Positions 33,428 to 43,327 of a stretch of 50,245 nt of DNA are shown one piece after another. The DNA comes from Sphingopyxis indica (GTDB taxonomy: Bacteria; Pseudomonadota; Alphaproteobacteria; Sphingomonadales; Sphingomonadaceae): positions 1 to 50,245 of the forward strand of contig NZ_FZPA01000021.1 in the NCBI RefSeq assembly GCF_900188185.1, in the 5' to 3' direction. Numbering within the stretch: the first letter of the stretch is position 1; each line of letters begins with the position of its first letter. The translations under genes were made by a program, and so were the position numbers. Under the pieces are notes generated by a model, which worked only from the letters and a program-made list of their open reading frames with translations, was not told the DNA's origin and did not search any database.

Positions 33428-33462
33428 AAGGCGGGTGCTCTATCCAGCTGAGCTACGGGCGC
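33386..33462 (-). tRNA. tRNA-Arg (anticodon TCT)
   Basis: The minus strand folds as a tRNA: 7-bp acceptor stem GCGCCCG/CGGGCGC, D-arm GCTCAGCTGGATAGAGC, anticodon stem CCCGC/GCGGG around loop CTTCTAA (anticodon TCT, reading AGA), T-arm GCAGG TTCGAAT CCTGC, discriminator G and an encoded CCA. It is intact, although it carries the island's integration site at its 3' end. The apparent protein frames over it on both strands are tRNA artefacts. Confidence 0.96.
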
Positions 33463-33534
33463 GCGGCACCACCGGTGCGCCCCGCGCGAATAGCGTGGTT
33501 TGCGCGCGCCGCAAAGCGCGTTAAGCAGCACGCC

Positions 33535-34293
33535 ATGACCGAGCCCGCTTCCGCCGCGTTCCGCGCGCCCGCCCCTGCGCATGTCAACGCCGCAAGCGTG
33601 CGGCATTTTCGCTATTACGACCTCGTCATGGCGGCGTTCGTCGCGATCCTGCTCCTCAGCAACATCATCGGCGCGTCGAAGCCCTCCTATATCCCGATGC
33701 CGGACGGCGGCCAGTGGGCGTTCGGCGCCGGGGTGCTCTTCTTCCCGATCAGCTACATCATCGGCGATGTGTTGACCGAAGTGTATGGCTATGCGCGGGC
33801 GCGGCGCGTGATCTGGACGGGCTTTGCGGCGCTGATCTTCATGGCGTTCATGGCGGCGGTGGTCGTCGCGTTGCCGCCCGCCGACGGCTGGCCGGGACAG
33901 GCGAGCTATGAATTCGTGTTCGGCAACAGCTGGCGCATCGTGCTGGCGTCGATGACCGCTTTCTGGGCCGGCGAATTCGCCAATTCCTATGTACTGGCGC
34001 GGATGAAGCTGGCGACCGGCGGGCGCTTTCTGTGGATGCGCACGATCGGATCGACGATCGTCGGCCAGGGGCTCGACAGCCTGATCTTCTATCCGCTCGC
34101 CTTCTATGGCCTCGCCGGCTGGCCGCCCGAGCAGCTGGTGCAGGTCGTGCTGTCGCAATGGGCGATCAAGACCGCGTGGGAGGCCGCGCTGACCCCGGTA
34201 ACCTATGCCGTCGTCGGGCTGCTCAAGCGGCGCGAAGGCGTCGACGTGTTCGACGAAGACACCGACTTCTCTCCCTTCCGCGCCAAGGTTTGA
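33535..34293 (+). CDS. Queuosine precursor transporter (YhhQ/VUT family)
   Basis: A 252-residue inner-membrane protein of the DUF165/YhhQ family, which imports queuosine precursors such as preQ0/preQ1. Family marks: LLLSNIIGASK in helix 1, ISYIIGDVLTEVYGYARARR (the conserved DVLTEVYGY), AFWAGEFANSYVLARMK, and IGSTIVGQGLDSLIFYPLAF. About six helices are visible. The start at 33535 is chosen because the longer frame is translated from the tRNA gene. It is the first core gene right of the island. Confidence 0.92.
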   Translation: MTEPASAAFRAPAPAHVNAASVRHFRYYDLVMAAFVAILLLSNIIGASKPSYIPMPDGGQWAFGAGVLFFPISYIIGDVLTEVYGYARARRVIWTGFAALIFMAFMAAVVVALPPADGWPGQASYEFVFGNSWRIVLASMTAFWAGEFANSYVLARMKLATGGRFLWMRTIGSTIVGQGLDSLIFYPLAFYGLAGWPPEQLVQVVLSQWAIKTAWEAALTPVTYAVVGLLKRREGVDVFDEDTDFSPFRAKV

Positions 34294-34646
34294 CCCCCAT
34301 GACCCTGATCGAACTCGCCTCGCTGTTCGAGGAGCGCAAGCTGTGGATCGTCACAGCGAGCGGCCTCGATAAGGACGCGCTGCACATCTATTTCGGCATG
34401 GCGCTGTTTCTCGCGGTGCGGCTCGTGTGGCGCGGGCCGCGCGGCTGGCTGGTCGCCTGGCTCGCGGTGATCGCGATGGCGTGCGGCGGCGAATGGCTCG
34501 ACCTCACCGCCGAGGCGAGACACGCCGCGATCCAGCCCGACGCCGCGCATTGGCATGACATCTGGAACACCTGCTTCTGGCCGACCGTGATCCTGCTCCT
34601 CAGCCGCTGGTTGCAGCCGGCGCGGCGCGAGGTGCCTGCGCTGACG

Positions 34647-35312
<666 letters not shown>

Positions 35313-35334
35313 GGGGGGGCTCCCTTCGGTCGCG

Positions 35335-35565
35335 TCAGGCGCGTTCGATGCGGTAGTTTTCGATGACGGTGTTGGCGAGCAGCTTCGCGCACATCGCATC
35401 GAGATCGGCGTCGCTGACGTCGTCGGCAACCTCGAGCTCGATGAAGCGCCCCGCGCGGACATCGTCGACCCCGGCAAAGCCCAGCCCTTCGAGCGCATGA
35501 TGGATCGCCTTGCCCTGCGGGTCGAGAACCCCCGGCTTGAGCGTCACATAGACATTCACTTTCAT
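35335..35565 (-). CDS. purS: Phosphoribosylformylglycinamidine synthase subunit PurS
   Basis: A 76-residue protein matching PurS ([51 protein letters not shown]). PurS dimers bridge PurQ and PurL in the three-subunit FGAM synthase of most alphaproteobacteria. It heads the purS-purQ pair. The promoter should lie in the gap shared with bfd, which is transcribed the other way. Confidence 0.96.
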   Translation of the reverse strand: MKVNVYVTLKPGVLDPQGKAIHHALEGLGFAGVDDVRAGRFIELEVADDVSDADLDAMCAKLLANTVIENYRIERA

Positions 35566-35670
35566 GGCTGCGGACCTTTGCGGATGGGCGGGGGAAGATG
35601 CGGGCGCCTATGCCCGCGAATCGCGCGCCGGGCAAGGGGCGCACGTCGCCTTTTTTCCCGCGTTCGACCG

Positions 35671-35685
35671 TGCGAGGCGTTCGCA
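35671..35685. promoter_or_regulatory. Fur-box-like dyad 1 upstream of bfd
   Basis: TGCGAGGCGTTCGCA is a perfect TGCGA-N5-TCGCA dyad. A second copy starts 25 bases downstream. Both resemble the dyad before the TonB receptor (TGCGA-N5-TCTCA). They lie between the divergent purS and bfd genes. Confidence 0.5.
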
Positions 35686-35695
35686 ACTTTCCTGT

Positions 35696-35710
35696 TGCGA
35701 ATCGCTCGCA
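35696..35710. promoter_or_regulatory. Fur-box-like dyad 2 upstream of bfd
   Basis: TGCGAATCGCTCGCA, the second perfect TGCGA-N5-TCGCA dyad, ends 37 bases before the bfd start. Position over the likely bfd promoter suggests iron-dependent control of the bfd-bfr pair. Confidence 0.55.
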
Positions 35711-35747
35711 CTATCCCTAGATCATGCTTGTTGAGAGGGATTCGCAT

Positions 35748-35921
35748 ATGGTCGTCTGTGTCTGCAACGCAATAAGGGAAAGCCAGCTGCGCGATGTCGC
35801 GCGGAACGGCCAATTGCGCTGCGCCAAGGCCGCCTATGCGCAACTGGGTCGCAAACCCAAATGCGGCCAGTGCCTGTCATTCGCTCGCAATATCATCAGC
35901 GAGGCCGTTGAGGCCGCCTGA
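35748..35921 (+). CDS. bfd: Bacterioferritin-associated ferredoxin
   Basis: A 57-residue [2Fe-2S] Bfd-like protein. Four cysteines: MVVCVCNAIRES (C-x-C) and CAKAAYAQ ... PKCGQCLSFAR (C-x2-C); an extra Cys lies at the start of the helix. Bfd reduces the bacterioferritin heme so that stored iron can be released. It lies about 100 bases before bfr on the same strand. The start at 35748 is preferred (GAGAGGGA upstream); an ATG at 35724 would add eight residues. Two Fur-like dyads precede it. Confidence 0.92.
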   Translation: MVVCVCNAIRESQLRDVARNGQLRCAKAAYAQLGRKPKCGQCLSFARNIISEAVEAA

Positions 35922-36022
35922 TTTTTCGCAGAAATCCGCCATTTTCACCCTTGGCCTGAACGGGTCCGGGGCGGTATAATGCCGCCCGGCTTCCCTACCC
36001 GAGAACAGACAGGACAAGAGAC

Positions 36023-36505
36023 ATGAAGGGCGACGAAAAGGTCATCGACTTCCTCAACGAAGCGCTCAAGAACGAGCTGACCGCGATCAACCAATATTGG
36101 CTGCATTACCGTATGCTCGACAATTGGGGCGTCGCGCGGCTCGCGCATTTCGAGCGCGAGGAATCGATCGACGAGATGAAGCACGCCGACAAGCTGGCGG
36201 ACCGCATCCTCTTCCTCGAAGGCCTGCCCAATTTCCAGCTGCTCGGCCGGCTGCGCGTCGGCGAGACGGTCGAGGAGATATTGAAGGCGGATCTCGCGCT
36301 CGAGGAAGAGGCGATCCCGCTGCTCAAGGACGCGATCGAACATTGCGAGAAGGTGCGCGACTATGTCAGCCGCGACCTGTTCGCCGACATCCTGGAAAGC
36401 GAGGAACATCATGTCGACGAGCTGGAAAAGCAGTTCGACCTGATCGAACGCATGGGCCTCCAGAATTATATCCAGTTGCAATCCAGGCCGGTCGGCGACG
36501 ACTGA
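36023..36505 (+). CDS. bfr: Bacterioferritin
   Basis: A 160-residue bacterioferritin subunit (24-mer iron store). The ferroxidase ligands are visible: Glu18 in KNELTAINQYW, Glu51 and His54 in DEMKHAD, Glu94 in LEEEAI, Glu127 and His130 in ESEEHHVDEL. Met52 is the heme ligand between subunits. ATG is preceded by GACAGGACAAGAGAC. With bfd upstream it makes the usual storage/release pair under probable Fur control. A terminator lies about 150 bases downstream after a palindromic repeat. Confidence 0.97.
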   Translation: MKGDEKVIDFLNEALKNELTAINQYWLHYRMLDNWGVARLAHFEREESIDEMKHADKLADRILFLEGLPNFQLLGRLRVGETVEEILKADLALEEEAIPLLKDAIEHCEKVRDYVSRDLFADILESEEHHVDELEKQFDLIERMGLQNYIQLQSRPVGDD

Positions 36506-36544
36506 TACCAAGGTGCGGCCGGGGACGAATCACGGCCTTTCCTT

Positions 36545-36622
36545 CGTCATCCCGGCGAAGGCCGGGATCTCGACCTGGCTTTACGATGCACCGGCGAGAT
36601 CCCGGCCTTCGCCGGGATGACG
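36545..36622. repeat. 78-nt intergenic palindrome (family A, copy 1)
   Basis: Inverted arms CGTCATCCCGGCGAAGGCCG and its complement at the far end, each arm itself containing a CCGGC...GCCGG hairpin, with a short variable centre. Same length and layout as copies at 39601-39678 and 41247-41324. It lies in the bfr 3' region. Confidence 0.8.
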
Positions 36623-36655
36623 CAGACTGGCGAAGCACGGTTTTCCGGCATATTC

Positions 36656-36684
36656 AGAGGCACTTTCGGGTGCCTCTCTTTTTT
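36656..36684 (+). terminator. Rho-independent terminator after bfr
   Basis: AGAGGCACTTTCGGGTGCCTCT forms an 8-9 bp stem with a UUCG-like tetraloop context, followed by CTTTTTT. It is oriented to stop the bfd-bfr transcript. Confidence 0.85.
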
Positions 36685-36828
36685 GCTTGTATTTGCGATT
36701 AATTCTCAATAGCACGGTCGAGCAGTCCCCTCCTGCCGGCTGCTGCTCGATGCGGCGGCCGGCATCTTTTTCGAAGCAAGAGGCCCGGCAGGACTGCGTA
36801 TCGAGCCGGGCACGCGGGAGGATCGACG

Positions 36829-37248
36829 TTGGAGAGCAGCACCCTGATCCGCGAGTTGACCCGCCAGCCGCTCGTCCGCGAGTTGCCGGTCGACGCGGCA
36901 CAAGCGGTGCTCGCGCTGCGCTATTGCATCCTCTGCCGCCGCGCCAGCCGCGACCCGATGCCCGAACTCGAACGGCGCTGGGGTAACATCCTTGCCGCGC
37001 GCCGCTACCGTGTCGTCGTCGAGGCGATCGCGCACGTCTGGCCCGAAGCCTTCGCGGTCGCGCCGCCCTGTTGCCCGCGGGTCAGCCACGACGAGGCGCT
37101 GCTCGCCGCGATGGTCGGCGCCGCGGCGCACGGCGATCGGGTGCATTTCGACTGGCTGCTCGCCGAAATGCTGGGCGGCGACGCGCGCGAGATGCTGTTC
37201 GTTGCGCTCGGCAATTTCCTGCGCGCGCGGATATCGGGACGCGTCTGA
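36829..37248 (+). CDS. Hypothetical protein
   Basis: A 139-residue soluble protein, starting at TTG 36829 with a strong GGGAGGAT site 7 bases upstream. The sequence (ESSTLIRELTRQPLVRELPV onward) contains a cysteine-rich patch with CILCRR and PPCCPR, which might bind metal, and a helical C-terminus. I recognise no family. Good initiation signal, sustained codon bias and a terminator right after support a real gene. Confidence 0.7.
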   Translation: MESSTLIRELTRQPLVRELPVDAAQAVLALRYCILCRRASRDPMPELERRWGNILAARRYRVVVEAIAHVWPEAFAVAPPCCPRVSHDEALLAAMVGAAAHGDRVHFDWLLAEMLGGDAREMLFVALGNFLRARISGRV

Positions 37249-37263
37249 CCCGCCCAAGCAAAA

Positions 37264-37289
37264 GCCCCGCCGGATCGCTCCGACGGGGC
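37264..37289. terminator. Bidirectional terminator between convergent genes
   Basis: GCCCCGCCGGA, TCGC, TCCGACGGGGC forms an 11-bp stem with a single mismatch, flanked by AAAA on one side and CTTGTTT on the other. It lies between the stop of the hypothetical gene and the stop of hppA, so it could serve both strands. Confidence 0.75.
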
Positions 37290-37315
37290 CTTGTTTGCCA
37301 CCAGAACCGCGATGC

Positions 37316-39439
37316 CTACATCGCATGTCCCGCGAGCGCCGCGAGCAGCAGCAGCGCGACGATGTTGGTGATCTTGATCATCGGATTGACCGCCGGACCG
37401 GCGGTATCCTTATAGGGATCGCCGACGGTGTCACCCGTGACCGCGGCCTTGTGGGCTTCGCTGCCCTTGCCGCCGTGATTGCCGTCCTCGATATATTTTT
37501 TCGCGTTATCCCACGCGCCGCCGCCCGAGGTCATCGAGAGCGCGACGAACAGCCCGCCGACGATCACGCCGAGCAGCAGCGCGCCCAATGCCGCAAAGCC
37601 CGCCGCGCGGTCGCCCGCGACCCAGCTGATCGCGAAATAGACGACGATCGGCGCCAGCACCGGCAGCAGCGAGGGGACGATCATCTCCTTGATCGCCGCC
37701 TTGGTCACCAGGTCGACGGTGCGCGCATAGTCGGGCTTCGAGGTGCCCGCCATGATGCCCGCGTCGTTCGCGAACTGCTCGCGCACGTCTTTCACCACGT
37801 CGCCCGCCGCGCGGCCGACCGCGGTCATCCCCAGCGCCCCGAAGAGATAGGGCAGCAGGGCGCCGAGCAGCAACCCGACGATGACATAGGGATTTTCGAG
37901 GCTGAAATCGACCGACAGGTCGGGGAAGAATTCCCTGAGGTCGGTCGTATAGGCCGCAAAGAGCACCAGCGCGGCGAGCCCCGCCGAACCGATCGCATAG
38001 CCCTTGGTCACCGCCTTGGTCGTATTGCCCACGGCGTCGAGCAGGTCGGTCTTTTCGCGCACGCTGTCGTCGAGCCCCGCCATTTCGGCGATGCCGCCGG
38101 CATTGTCGGTCACTGGACCATAGGCGTCGAGCGCGACGACCATGCCCGCAAGCGCGAGCATCGCGGTCGCCGCATAGGCGATGCCGATCAGCCCCGCGAG
38201 CTGATAGGCGATGATGATGCCCGCGACGATCACCAGCGTCGGCAGCGCGGTCGCCTCGAGGCTGACCGCGAGACCCTGGATCACATTGGTGCCATGACCC
38301 GTTTCCGACGCCTTGGCGATCGAGCGCACCGGGCGGAAGCCGGTGCCGGTATAATATTCGGTGATCCAGATGATGAGGCCCGTGATGATGAGCCCGAGCA
38401 ACGAGCACCAGAACAGGTCCATGCCGGTGAAACCGCCATTGGCGCCGTCGCCGCCGATCGCGGCATCGAGGTTGCCCCCAAGCCCCCAGTGCAGCGCGCC
38501 ATAGATGCCGATCACCGAGGTGATCGCGGTGACGAGGAAGCCCTTGTACATCGCGCCCATCACATTGTTCGATCCGCCGAGGCGGACGAAATAGGTGCCG
38601 ATGATCGAGGTGATGATGCACACGCCGCCGATCAGCAGCGGCAGCGCCATCAGCACGCCGAGCATTTCGCCCGCGCCCTTCAGGAGCAGCGCGGTCAGCA
38701 CCATCGTCGCACCGACGGTGACGACATAGGTTTCGAAGAGGTCGGCGGCCATGCCCGCACAGTCGCCGACATTGTCGCCGACATTGTCGGCGATCACCGC
38801 GGGGTTGCGCGGATCGTCCTCGGGGATGCCCGCCTCGACCTTGCCGACCAGGTCGGCGCCGACGTCGGCGGCCTTGGTGAAGATGCCGCCGCCGAGACGC
38901 GCGAAGATCGAGATCAGCGAGGCGCCGAACGCCAGTGCGACGAGCCCGTCGACCACGGTGCGATCCTCGCCGCCGACGCTCTTGCCCATCTGCGTCGTCA
39001 GCACCCAGTAAAAGACCGAGATGGCGAGCAGCGCGAGCCCCGCAACGAGCAGCCCGGTGATCGCGCCGGCGCGGAACGCCAGCGTCAGCCCCGATTGCAG
39101 CCCCTTTTGCGCGGCCGCGGCGGTGCGCACGTTCGAGCGCACCGAAATATTCATGCCGATGAACCCGGCGACGCCGGAAAGAATTGCGCCGATGACGAAA
39201 CCGGTCGCGGACACGCCGCTGAGCGTCGCCGCGATGATGATGGCGACCACGACACCGACGACGGCGATGGTCGAATATTGACGCTTCAGATAGGCCTGCG
39301 CCCCTTCCTGGATGGCGGCGGCGATTTCCTGCATCTTCTCATTCCCCGCCGGTGCGCCGAGCACTTGCCGCGAGGTAATGAAGCCATAGAGCACGGCCAA
39401 AAGGCCGCACGCTATCGCGATCAGAACCGGATCGTTCAT
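37316..39439 (-). CDS. hppA: Membrane H+-translocating pyrophosphatase (K+-independent)
   Basis: A 707-residue integral membrane pyrophosphatase that couples PPi hydrolysis to proton export. The signature [20 protein letters not shown] binds Mg-PPi, and [19 protein letters not shown] is the second acidic block. [10 protein letters not shown] has Lys at the position that replaces K+ in K+-independent enzymes (Ala in K+-dependent ones) and Thr three residues on, so the K+-independent class is called. About 16 helices are expected. The start at 39439 ([10 protein letters not shown]) is clear; the upstream open frame is repeat DNA. Confidence 0.96.
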   Translation of the reverse strand: MNDPVLIAIACGLLAVLYGFITSRQVLGAPAGNEKMQEIAAAIQEGAQAYLKRQYSTIAVVGVVVAIIIAATLSGVSATGFVIGAILSGVAGFIGMNISVRSNVRTAAAAQKGLQSGLTLAFRAGAITGLLVAGLALLAISVFYWVLTTQMGKSVGGEDRTVVDGLVALAFGASLISIFARLGGGIFTKAADVGADLVGKVEAGIPEDDPRNPAVIADNVGDNVGDCAGMAADLFETYVVTVGATMVLTALLLKGAGEMLGVLMALPLLIGGVCIITSIIGTYFVRLGGSNNVMGAMYKGFLVTAITSVIGIYGALHWGLGGNLDAAIGGDGANGGFTGMDLFWCSLLGLIITGLIIWITEYYTGTGFRPVRSIAKASETGHGTNVIQGLAVSLEATALPTLVIVAGIIIAYQLAGLIGIAYAATAMLALAGMVVALDAYGPVTDNAGGIAEMAGLDDSVREKTDLLDAVGNTTKAVTKGYAIGSAGLAALVLFAAYTTDLREFFPDLSVDFSLENPYVIVGLLLGALLPYLFGALGMTAVGRAAGDVVKDVREQFANDAGIMAGTSKPDYARTVDLVTKAAIKEMIVPSLLPVLAPIVVYFAISWVAGDRAAGFAALGALLLGVIVGGLFVALSMTSGGGAWDNAKKYIEDGNHGGKGSEAHKAAVTGDTVGDPYKDTAGPAVNPMIKITNIVALLLLAALAGHAM

Positions 39440-39600
39440 GCGTGTCTGTTCCTTCCCCATTGAACGGGATGGCCACAGCTTAGCAGTCGAGCACGTCCGA
39501 CCTATTGTTGCCGGTTCGCCCTCTCCCCTGATGCGACCGCCCCAAATTTGGACCGCCGGGTTATGGGAAGAAAGGCTTTCGAGGGCAAGCCCGCAATGGC

Positions 39601-39678
39601 CGTCATCCCGGCGAAAGCCGGGATCTCGACGTTCCGTCATGGCGCATCGGCGAGACCCCGGCCTTCGCCGGGGTGACG
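39601..39678. repeat. 78-nt intergenic palindrome (family A, copy 2)
   Basis: Starts CGTCATCCCGGCGAAAGCCG and ends with the complementary CGGGGTGACG. Same 78-base length as the copies near bfr and nusB; one arm has drifted. It lies between hppA and thiL. Confidence 0.8.
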
Positions 39679-39688
39679 ACAAGGCCGA

Positions 39689-40621
39689 TCAATGCATGAA
39701 ACCGAGCCGGTCGGGCAGCGCGACGCGCCGCGCATGGTCGGTCAGCACGATCCCTTCGCCGACCGCCGCATGGCCGACCGGCGTGATCGCGACGTTCAGC
39801 CCTTCGGCGATTTCGCGGATATGGTCCGCCTCGCCCGCATCGGCTGCAAAAAGCAGTTGATAGTCGTCGCCCGCGGTCGCGGCGGCGAGGCGCGTGTCGA
39901 GCACGTCGGGCCGCACCGCGAGCAGCGCGGCCGACAGCGGCAGCACCTCCATCGCCAGCGCGATCCGGCAGCCGCTCGCCGCCGCCATCCGTTCGGCGTC
40001 GATCAGCAGGCCGTCGGAGATGTCCATCATCGCGTGGACGTGCGGCACGAGCGCCTGCCCGAGCGTCAGCTGCGGCTGCGGGCGGCGATAGGCGGCGAGG
40101 CAGGTCTCGTTAGGCTCGAGCTCGCCGAGCCGCATCGCGAGCCCGACCCCGGCGTCACCGATCGTTCCGCTGACCCATATCCGGTCGCCGGGTCGCGCGC
40201 CGCCGCGCGAGGGGACGTCGCCATCGGGCGCGCGGCCGATCGCGGTCAGCCCGAAGCTGCGCGGCGCACCCGCCGGCACGCGCACCGTGTCGCCGCCGAG
40301 CAGCGGCACGCCGAAACGCCGCAGCGCCACCGCGAGCCCCGACGCGAACGCCTCGTCCCACGCCGCGTCGCCGGTCAGGCTGTAGCCGAGCAATACGCCG
40401 AGCGGCGCCGCGCCCTTCGCCGCGAGATCGGACAGGTTCACCGCGACGAGCTTCCACGCGACGTCCTGCGGGGCCTCGTCGGGCAGGAAATGGACGCCCT
40501 CGACGATCATGTCGTGCGTGAGCACCAGCCCTTCGAACAGCGCCGCATCGTCAGCGAGCCCGCGCGCCGCGGGGTCGGTCGCGATGTCGCGCAGGCGGGC
40601 GATGAAATCGGCTTCGTTCAT
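39689..40621 (-). CDS. thiL: Thiamine-monophosphate kinase
   Basis: A 310-residue ThiL enzyme that phosphorylates thiamine monophosphate to the diphosphate. Motifs: GLADDAALFEG near the start (the usual GDDAA-type ATP/metal site), VNLSDLAAKGAAPLGVLL (conserved Asp of NxSDxAAMG), LLGGDTVR, MMDISDGLLIDAERMA and TAGDDYQLLFA. Order and length are normal for the PurM-like fold. It follows nusB on the minus strand after about 150 bases of repeat DNA. Confidence 0.95.
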   Translation of the reverse strand: MNEADFIARLRDIATDPAARGLADDAALFEGLVLTHDMIVEGVHFLPDEAPQDVAWKLVAVNLSDLAAKGAAPLGVLLGYSLTGDAAWDEAFASGLAVALRRFGVPLLGGDTVRVPAGAPRSFGLTAIGRAPDGDVPSRGGARPGDRIWVSGTIGDAGVGLAMRLGELEPNETCLAAYRRPQPQLTLGQALVPHVHAMMDISDGLLIDAERMAAASGCRIALAMEVLPLSAALLAVRPDVLDTRLAAATAGDDYQLLFAADAGEADHIREIAEGLNVAITPVGHAAVGEGIVLTDHARRVALPDRLGFMH

Positions 40622-40670
40622 TGGGAAATCGTAATGGATAGCGCTATGGTATGAAAGATGCCGTAGCGGC

Positions 40671-40757
40671 GTGTCCCGGCGAAGGCGGGGACCCAGAGCG
40701 CATTTGCGCCACCGTCCGGCTCATCCGCTCTGGGCTCCCGCCTGCGCGGGAGCACAC
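40671..40757. repeat. Intergenic palindrome (family B)
   Basis: Left arm GTGTCCCGGCGAAGGCGGGG then ACCCAGAGCG, right arm CGCTCTGGG then CTCCCGCCTGCGCGGGAGCA, around a short centre. It is a different family from the 78-nt A repeats and is the main content of the nusB-thiL gap. Confidence 0.7.
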
Positions 40758-40777
40758 GGCTTTATTCTTCATGGCCG

Positions 40778-41224
40778 CTACTTTCGGACATCCTTGCCGA
40801 TCGCGTCGAGCAGGCCATTGGCGAAGCCCGCTTCGCGCCCGTCGAAGAAGGCCTTGGCCACATCGACATATTCGCTCACCACCGCGCCCACCGGCACGTC
40901 GCCGCGCGCGATCAGTTCATAGGCGCCGGCGCGCAATATCGCCTTCATCGTGCGGTCGAGCCGGTCCATCGTCCAGCCGCTTGCGAGCCGCGCGGTGATC
41001 GCGGCGTCGAGCTCGCCCGCCCGCGCGAGCGTGCCCTTGACGATATCGTCGAAGAAGGGGACGTCGGCCTCGGCATATTCGGCGTCCTCGATGATCGCCC
41101 CGATGCGGTGCTGGTGGAACTCGTGAATCAGCTGCGCGACCGGCGTGCCCTCCATCTCGTGCTGATAGAGCGCCTGCACGGCGGCGAGGCGGGCGGCGGA
41201 GCGGGATTGGGCGCGTTTGTTCAT
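40778..41224 (-). CDS. nusB: Transcription antitermination protein NusB
   Basis: A 148-residue all-helical NusB (RSAARLAAVQALYQHEMEGT, WTMDRLDRTMKAILRAGAYE, VVSEYVDVAKAFFDGREAGF, NGLLDAIGKDVR). It binds boxA RNA with S10 in rRNA antitermination. It is followed by thiL on the same strand, a common pairing (nusB-thiL). ATG 41224. Confidence 0.96.
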   Translation of the reverse strand: MNKRAQSRSAARLAAVQALYQHEMEGTPVAQLIHEFHQHRIGAIIEDAEYAEADVPFFDDIVKGTLARAGELDAAITARLASGWTMDRLDRTMKAILRAGAYELIARGDVPVGAVVSEYVDVAKAFFDGREAGFANGLLDAIGKDVRK

Positions 41225-41246
41225 GGTTTCTGCTTTTATCTCAAAT

Positions 41247-41324
41247 CGTCATCCCGGCGAAGGCCGGGATCTCGACCTCGCGTCATGAGGCACCGGCGAG
41301 ATTCCGGCCTGCGCCGGAATGACG
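41247..41324. repeat. 78-nt intergenic palindrome (family A, copy 3)
   Basis: Third copy, beginning CGTCATCCCGGCGAAGGCCG and ending CGCCGGAATGACG. It fills most of the gap between nusB and hisD, leaving about 10 bases to the hisD stop. Confidence 0.8.
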
Positions 41325-41334
41325 AACATGGGGA

Positions 41335-42639
41335 TCAAGGATGGTTTGGCTTCAATCTGTTCCGGACGCTGAGCGCATGGGCGGGAAGCCCCTCGGCTCC
41401 CGCGAGCGCCACCGCGGCGGGTCCGATCGCGGCGAGGCTCGCTTCGTCGAGCGCGAGGAAGCTGGTGCGCTTCATGAAGTCGGTGACCGACAGGCCGCTC
41501 GAAAAGCGCGCGCGGCGTCCGGTGGGGAGGACATGGTTGGGACCGGCGACATAATCGCCGATCGCCTCGGGGGTCTGGCGGCCGAGGAAGACCGAACCCG
41601 CGTGGCGGACCAGCGCGAACAGCGCGTCGGCCTCCACCGGGTCGACCGCGAATTCGAGATGCTCGGGCGCGAGCCGGTCGCACAGGGGAATCGCGTCGGC
41701 CAACTTCGGCACGACGATGATCGCGCCATTATCGGCCCAGCTCGCCTGCATCGTCGGCGCGGTGGCGAGCGTCGGGATGACATGCGCGACCGCCGCGGCG
41801 ACGGCATCGGCGAAGTCGCTATCGTCGGTGAAGAGGATCGACTGGCTCGTCGGGTCGTGCTCGGCCTGGCTCAACAGGTCGGCTGCGATGACATGCGGTT
41901 CGTTCCTGGCGTCCGCAACGACGACGATCTCGCTCGGCCCGGCAACCATGTCGATACCGACGACGCCATAAAGCTGGCGCTTCGCTTCGGCGACCCACGC
42001 ATTGCCGGGGCCGGTGACGACGTCGACCGGCGCGATCCTGTCGGTGCCATGGGCGAGCGCGGCGATCGCCTGCGCGCCGCCGACGCGCCAGATCTCGTCG
42101 ACCCCGCCGATATGCGCCGCGGCCATGACGACCGGATTGACCTCACCGCCCGGCGTCGGGGTGACCATCACGATCCGCTCGACCCCGGCAACCTTCGCGG
42201 GCAGGATGTTCATCAGCACCGACGAGGGATAGGCGGCGCGCCCGCCGGGGACATAGACGCCCGCCGCATCGACCGCCCGCCAGCGCGCGCCGAGCCGCGC
42301 GCCGGCGGCGTCGCGATAGTCGCGGTCCTCCGGCAATTGCGCGGCATGATAGGCGCGGATACGCTCCGCAGCGAGGGTCAGCGCGTCGCGCAGCTCGGGC
42401 GCGAGCGCCTCATGGGCCGCGGCGCATTCCGCCTTCGAAATCGTCCAGCCGCGCGCATCGAGGTCGAAGCGGTCGAACTTCCGAGTATAATCGGCAAGCG
42501 CCGCGTCGCCCTCGGCCTTCACGCGCGCGACGATCGCGGCAACGTCGGCCGACACGTCGGACGCGCTCTCGCGCCGGTCGTTCACCAGCGCGTCGAAATC
42601 GGCCGCGAAGCCGGGCGCCGAAGTGTCAAGCCGCCGCAT
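41335..42639 (-). CDS. hisD: Histidinol dehydrogenase
   Basis: A 434-residue HisD, catalysing the last two NAD+-dependent oxidations of histidine synthesis. Seen: [90 protein letters not shown] (with zinc ligands) and [10 protein letters not shown] (catalytic Glu-His). The N-terminus overlaps the hisG 3' end by 14 bases, so the two are co-translated. Confidence 0.96.
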   Translation of the reverse strand: MRRLDTSAPGFAADFDALVNDRRESASDVSADVAAIVARVKAEGDAALADYTRKFDRFDLDARGWTISKAECAAAHEALAPELRDALTLAAERIRAYHAAQLPEDRDYRDAAGARLGARWRAVDAAGVYVPGGRAAYPSSVLMNILPAKVAGVERIVMVTPTPGGEVNPVVMAAAHIGGVDEIWRVGGAQAIAALAHGTDRIAPVDVVTGPGNAWVAEAKRQLYGVVGIDMVAGPSEIVVVADARNEPHVIAADLLSQAEHDPTSQSILFTDDSDFADAVAAAVAHVIPTLATAPTMQASWADNGAIIVVPKLADAIPLCDRLAPEHLEFAVDPVEADALFALVRHAGSVFLGRQTPEAIGDYVAGPNHVLPTGRRARFSSGLSVTDFMKRTSFLALDEASLAAIGPAAVALAGAEGLPAHALSVRNRLKPNHP

Positions 42640-43288
42640 CGCCCTGCCCCACGATCTCGCGGAACCGCTCGACGAGCGCCGGCACTTCGGCCGAGCGCAG
42701 CTTGAACGCCGCGCGGTTGACGATCAGCCGCGCCGACACCTCGCTGATGATTTTCTGCTCTTCGAGCGCATTTTCGATCAGCGTGCGCCCGGTCGAAACC
42801 AGGTCGACGATGTGCGAGGCGAGACCCAGCTTCGGCGCAATCTCCATCGCGCCGTTCAATTTAATGCATTCGGCCTGAATGCCCTGCCCCTCGAACCAGC
42901 GGCGCGTCGTCGCGGGATATTTGGTCGCGACGCGGATATGGCTTTCACCGAGCCCCGGCGGCGCGCTGCCCGCCGGTCCCGCGAGCGACAGGCGGCAATG
43001 CCCGATGCCGAGGTCGACCGGCGCATAAAGCTCCGAATAGCCGAACTCGTCGACGACGTCCGATCCGACGATACCGAGCTGCGCCGCGCCATGCGCGACG
43101 AAGGTGGCGACGTCGAAGGCGCGCACGCGGATCAGCGAAATATGCGGCTGGTTCGTCCCGAACACCAGCGCGCGGCTCTTTTTGTCGAAGAAATCCGCCG
43201 CGGGCTCGATCCCGGCCGCCGCGAGCAGCGGCAACGCCTCGTCGAGTATGCGTCCCTTGGGGATGGCAAAGATGATCGGTTCGGGCAT
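42626..43288 (-). CDS. hisG: ATP phosphoribosyltransferase, short form
   Basis: A 220-residue HisG of the short class, lacking the C-terminal histidine-binding domain. Motifs: [30 protein letters not shown], and the PRPP loop region [19 protein letters not shown]. Short HisG needs HisZ as regulatory partner; hisZ is not in the window. No clear ribosome binding site is seen before ATG 43288. The gene is divergent from the DUF2332 gene across about 40 bases. Confidence 0.94.
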   Translation of the reverse strand: MPEPIIFAIPKGRILDEALPLLAAAGIEPAADFFDKKSRALVFGTNQPHISLIRVRAFDVATFVAHGAAQLGIVGSDVVDEFGYSELYAPVDLGIGHCRLSLAGPAGSAPPGLGESHIRVATKYPATTRRWFEGQGIQAECIKLNGAMEIAPKLGLASHIVDLVSTGRTLIENALEEQKIISEVSARLIVNRAAFKLRSAEVPALVERFREIVGQGDAAA

Positions 43289-43327
43289 AAGCACGCGCGC
43301 ACATAAGCGCCAGCGGGAGAAAGGGCA

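Noticed and set aside
33385..33534. An N-terminal extension of the queuosine transporter starting MARPAGFEPATTRLEGG
   Set aside because: This string is the well-known artefact of translating a tRNA gene; the real start is at 33535.
36992..39463. An 823-codon plus-strand frame opposite hppA
   Set aside because: Shadow frame with low-complexity Arg/Asp/His composition; hppA on the other strand is unambiguous.
36545..41324. A CRISPR array from the repeated palindromes
   Set aside because: The copies are kilobases apart, lie in separate intergenic gaps, have no regular spacers and there are no cas genes.
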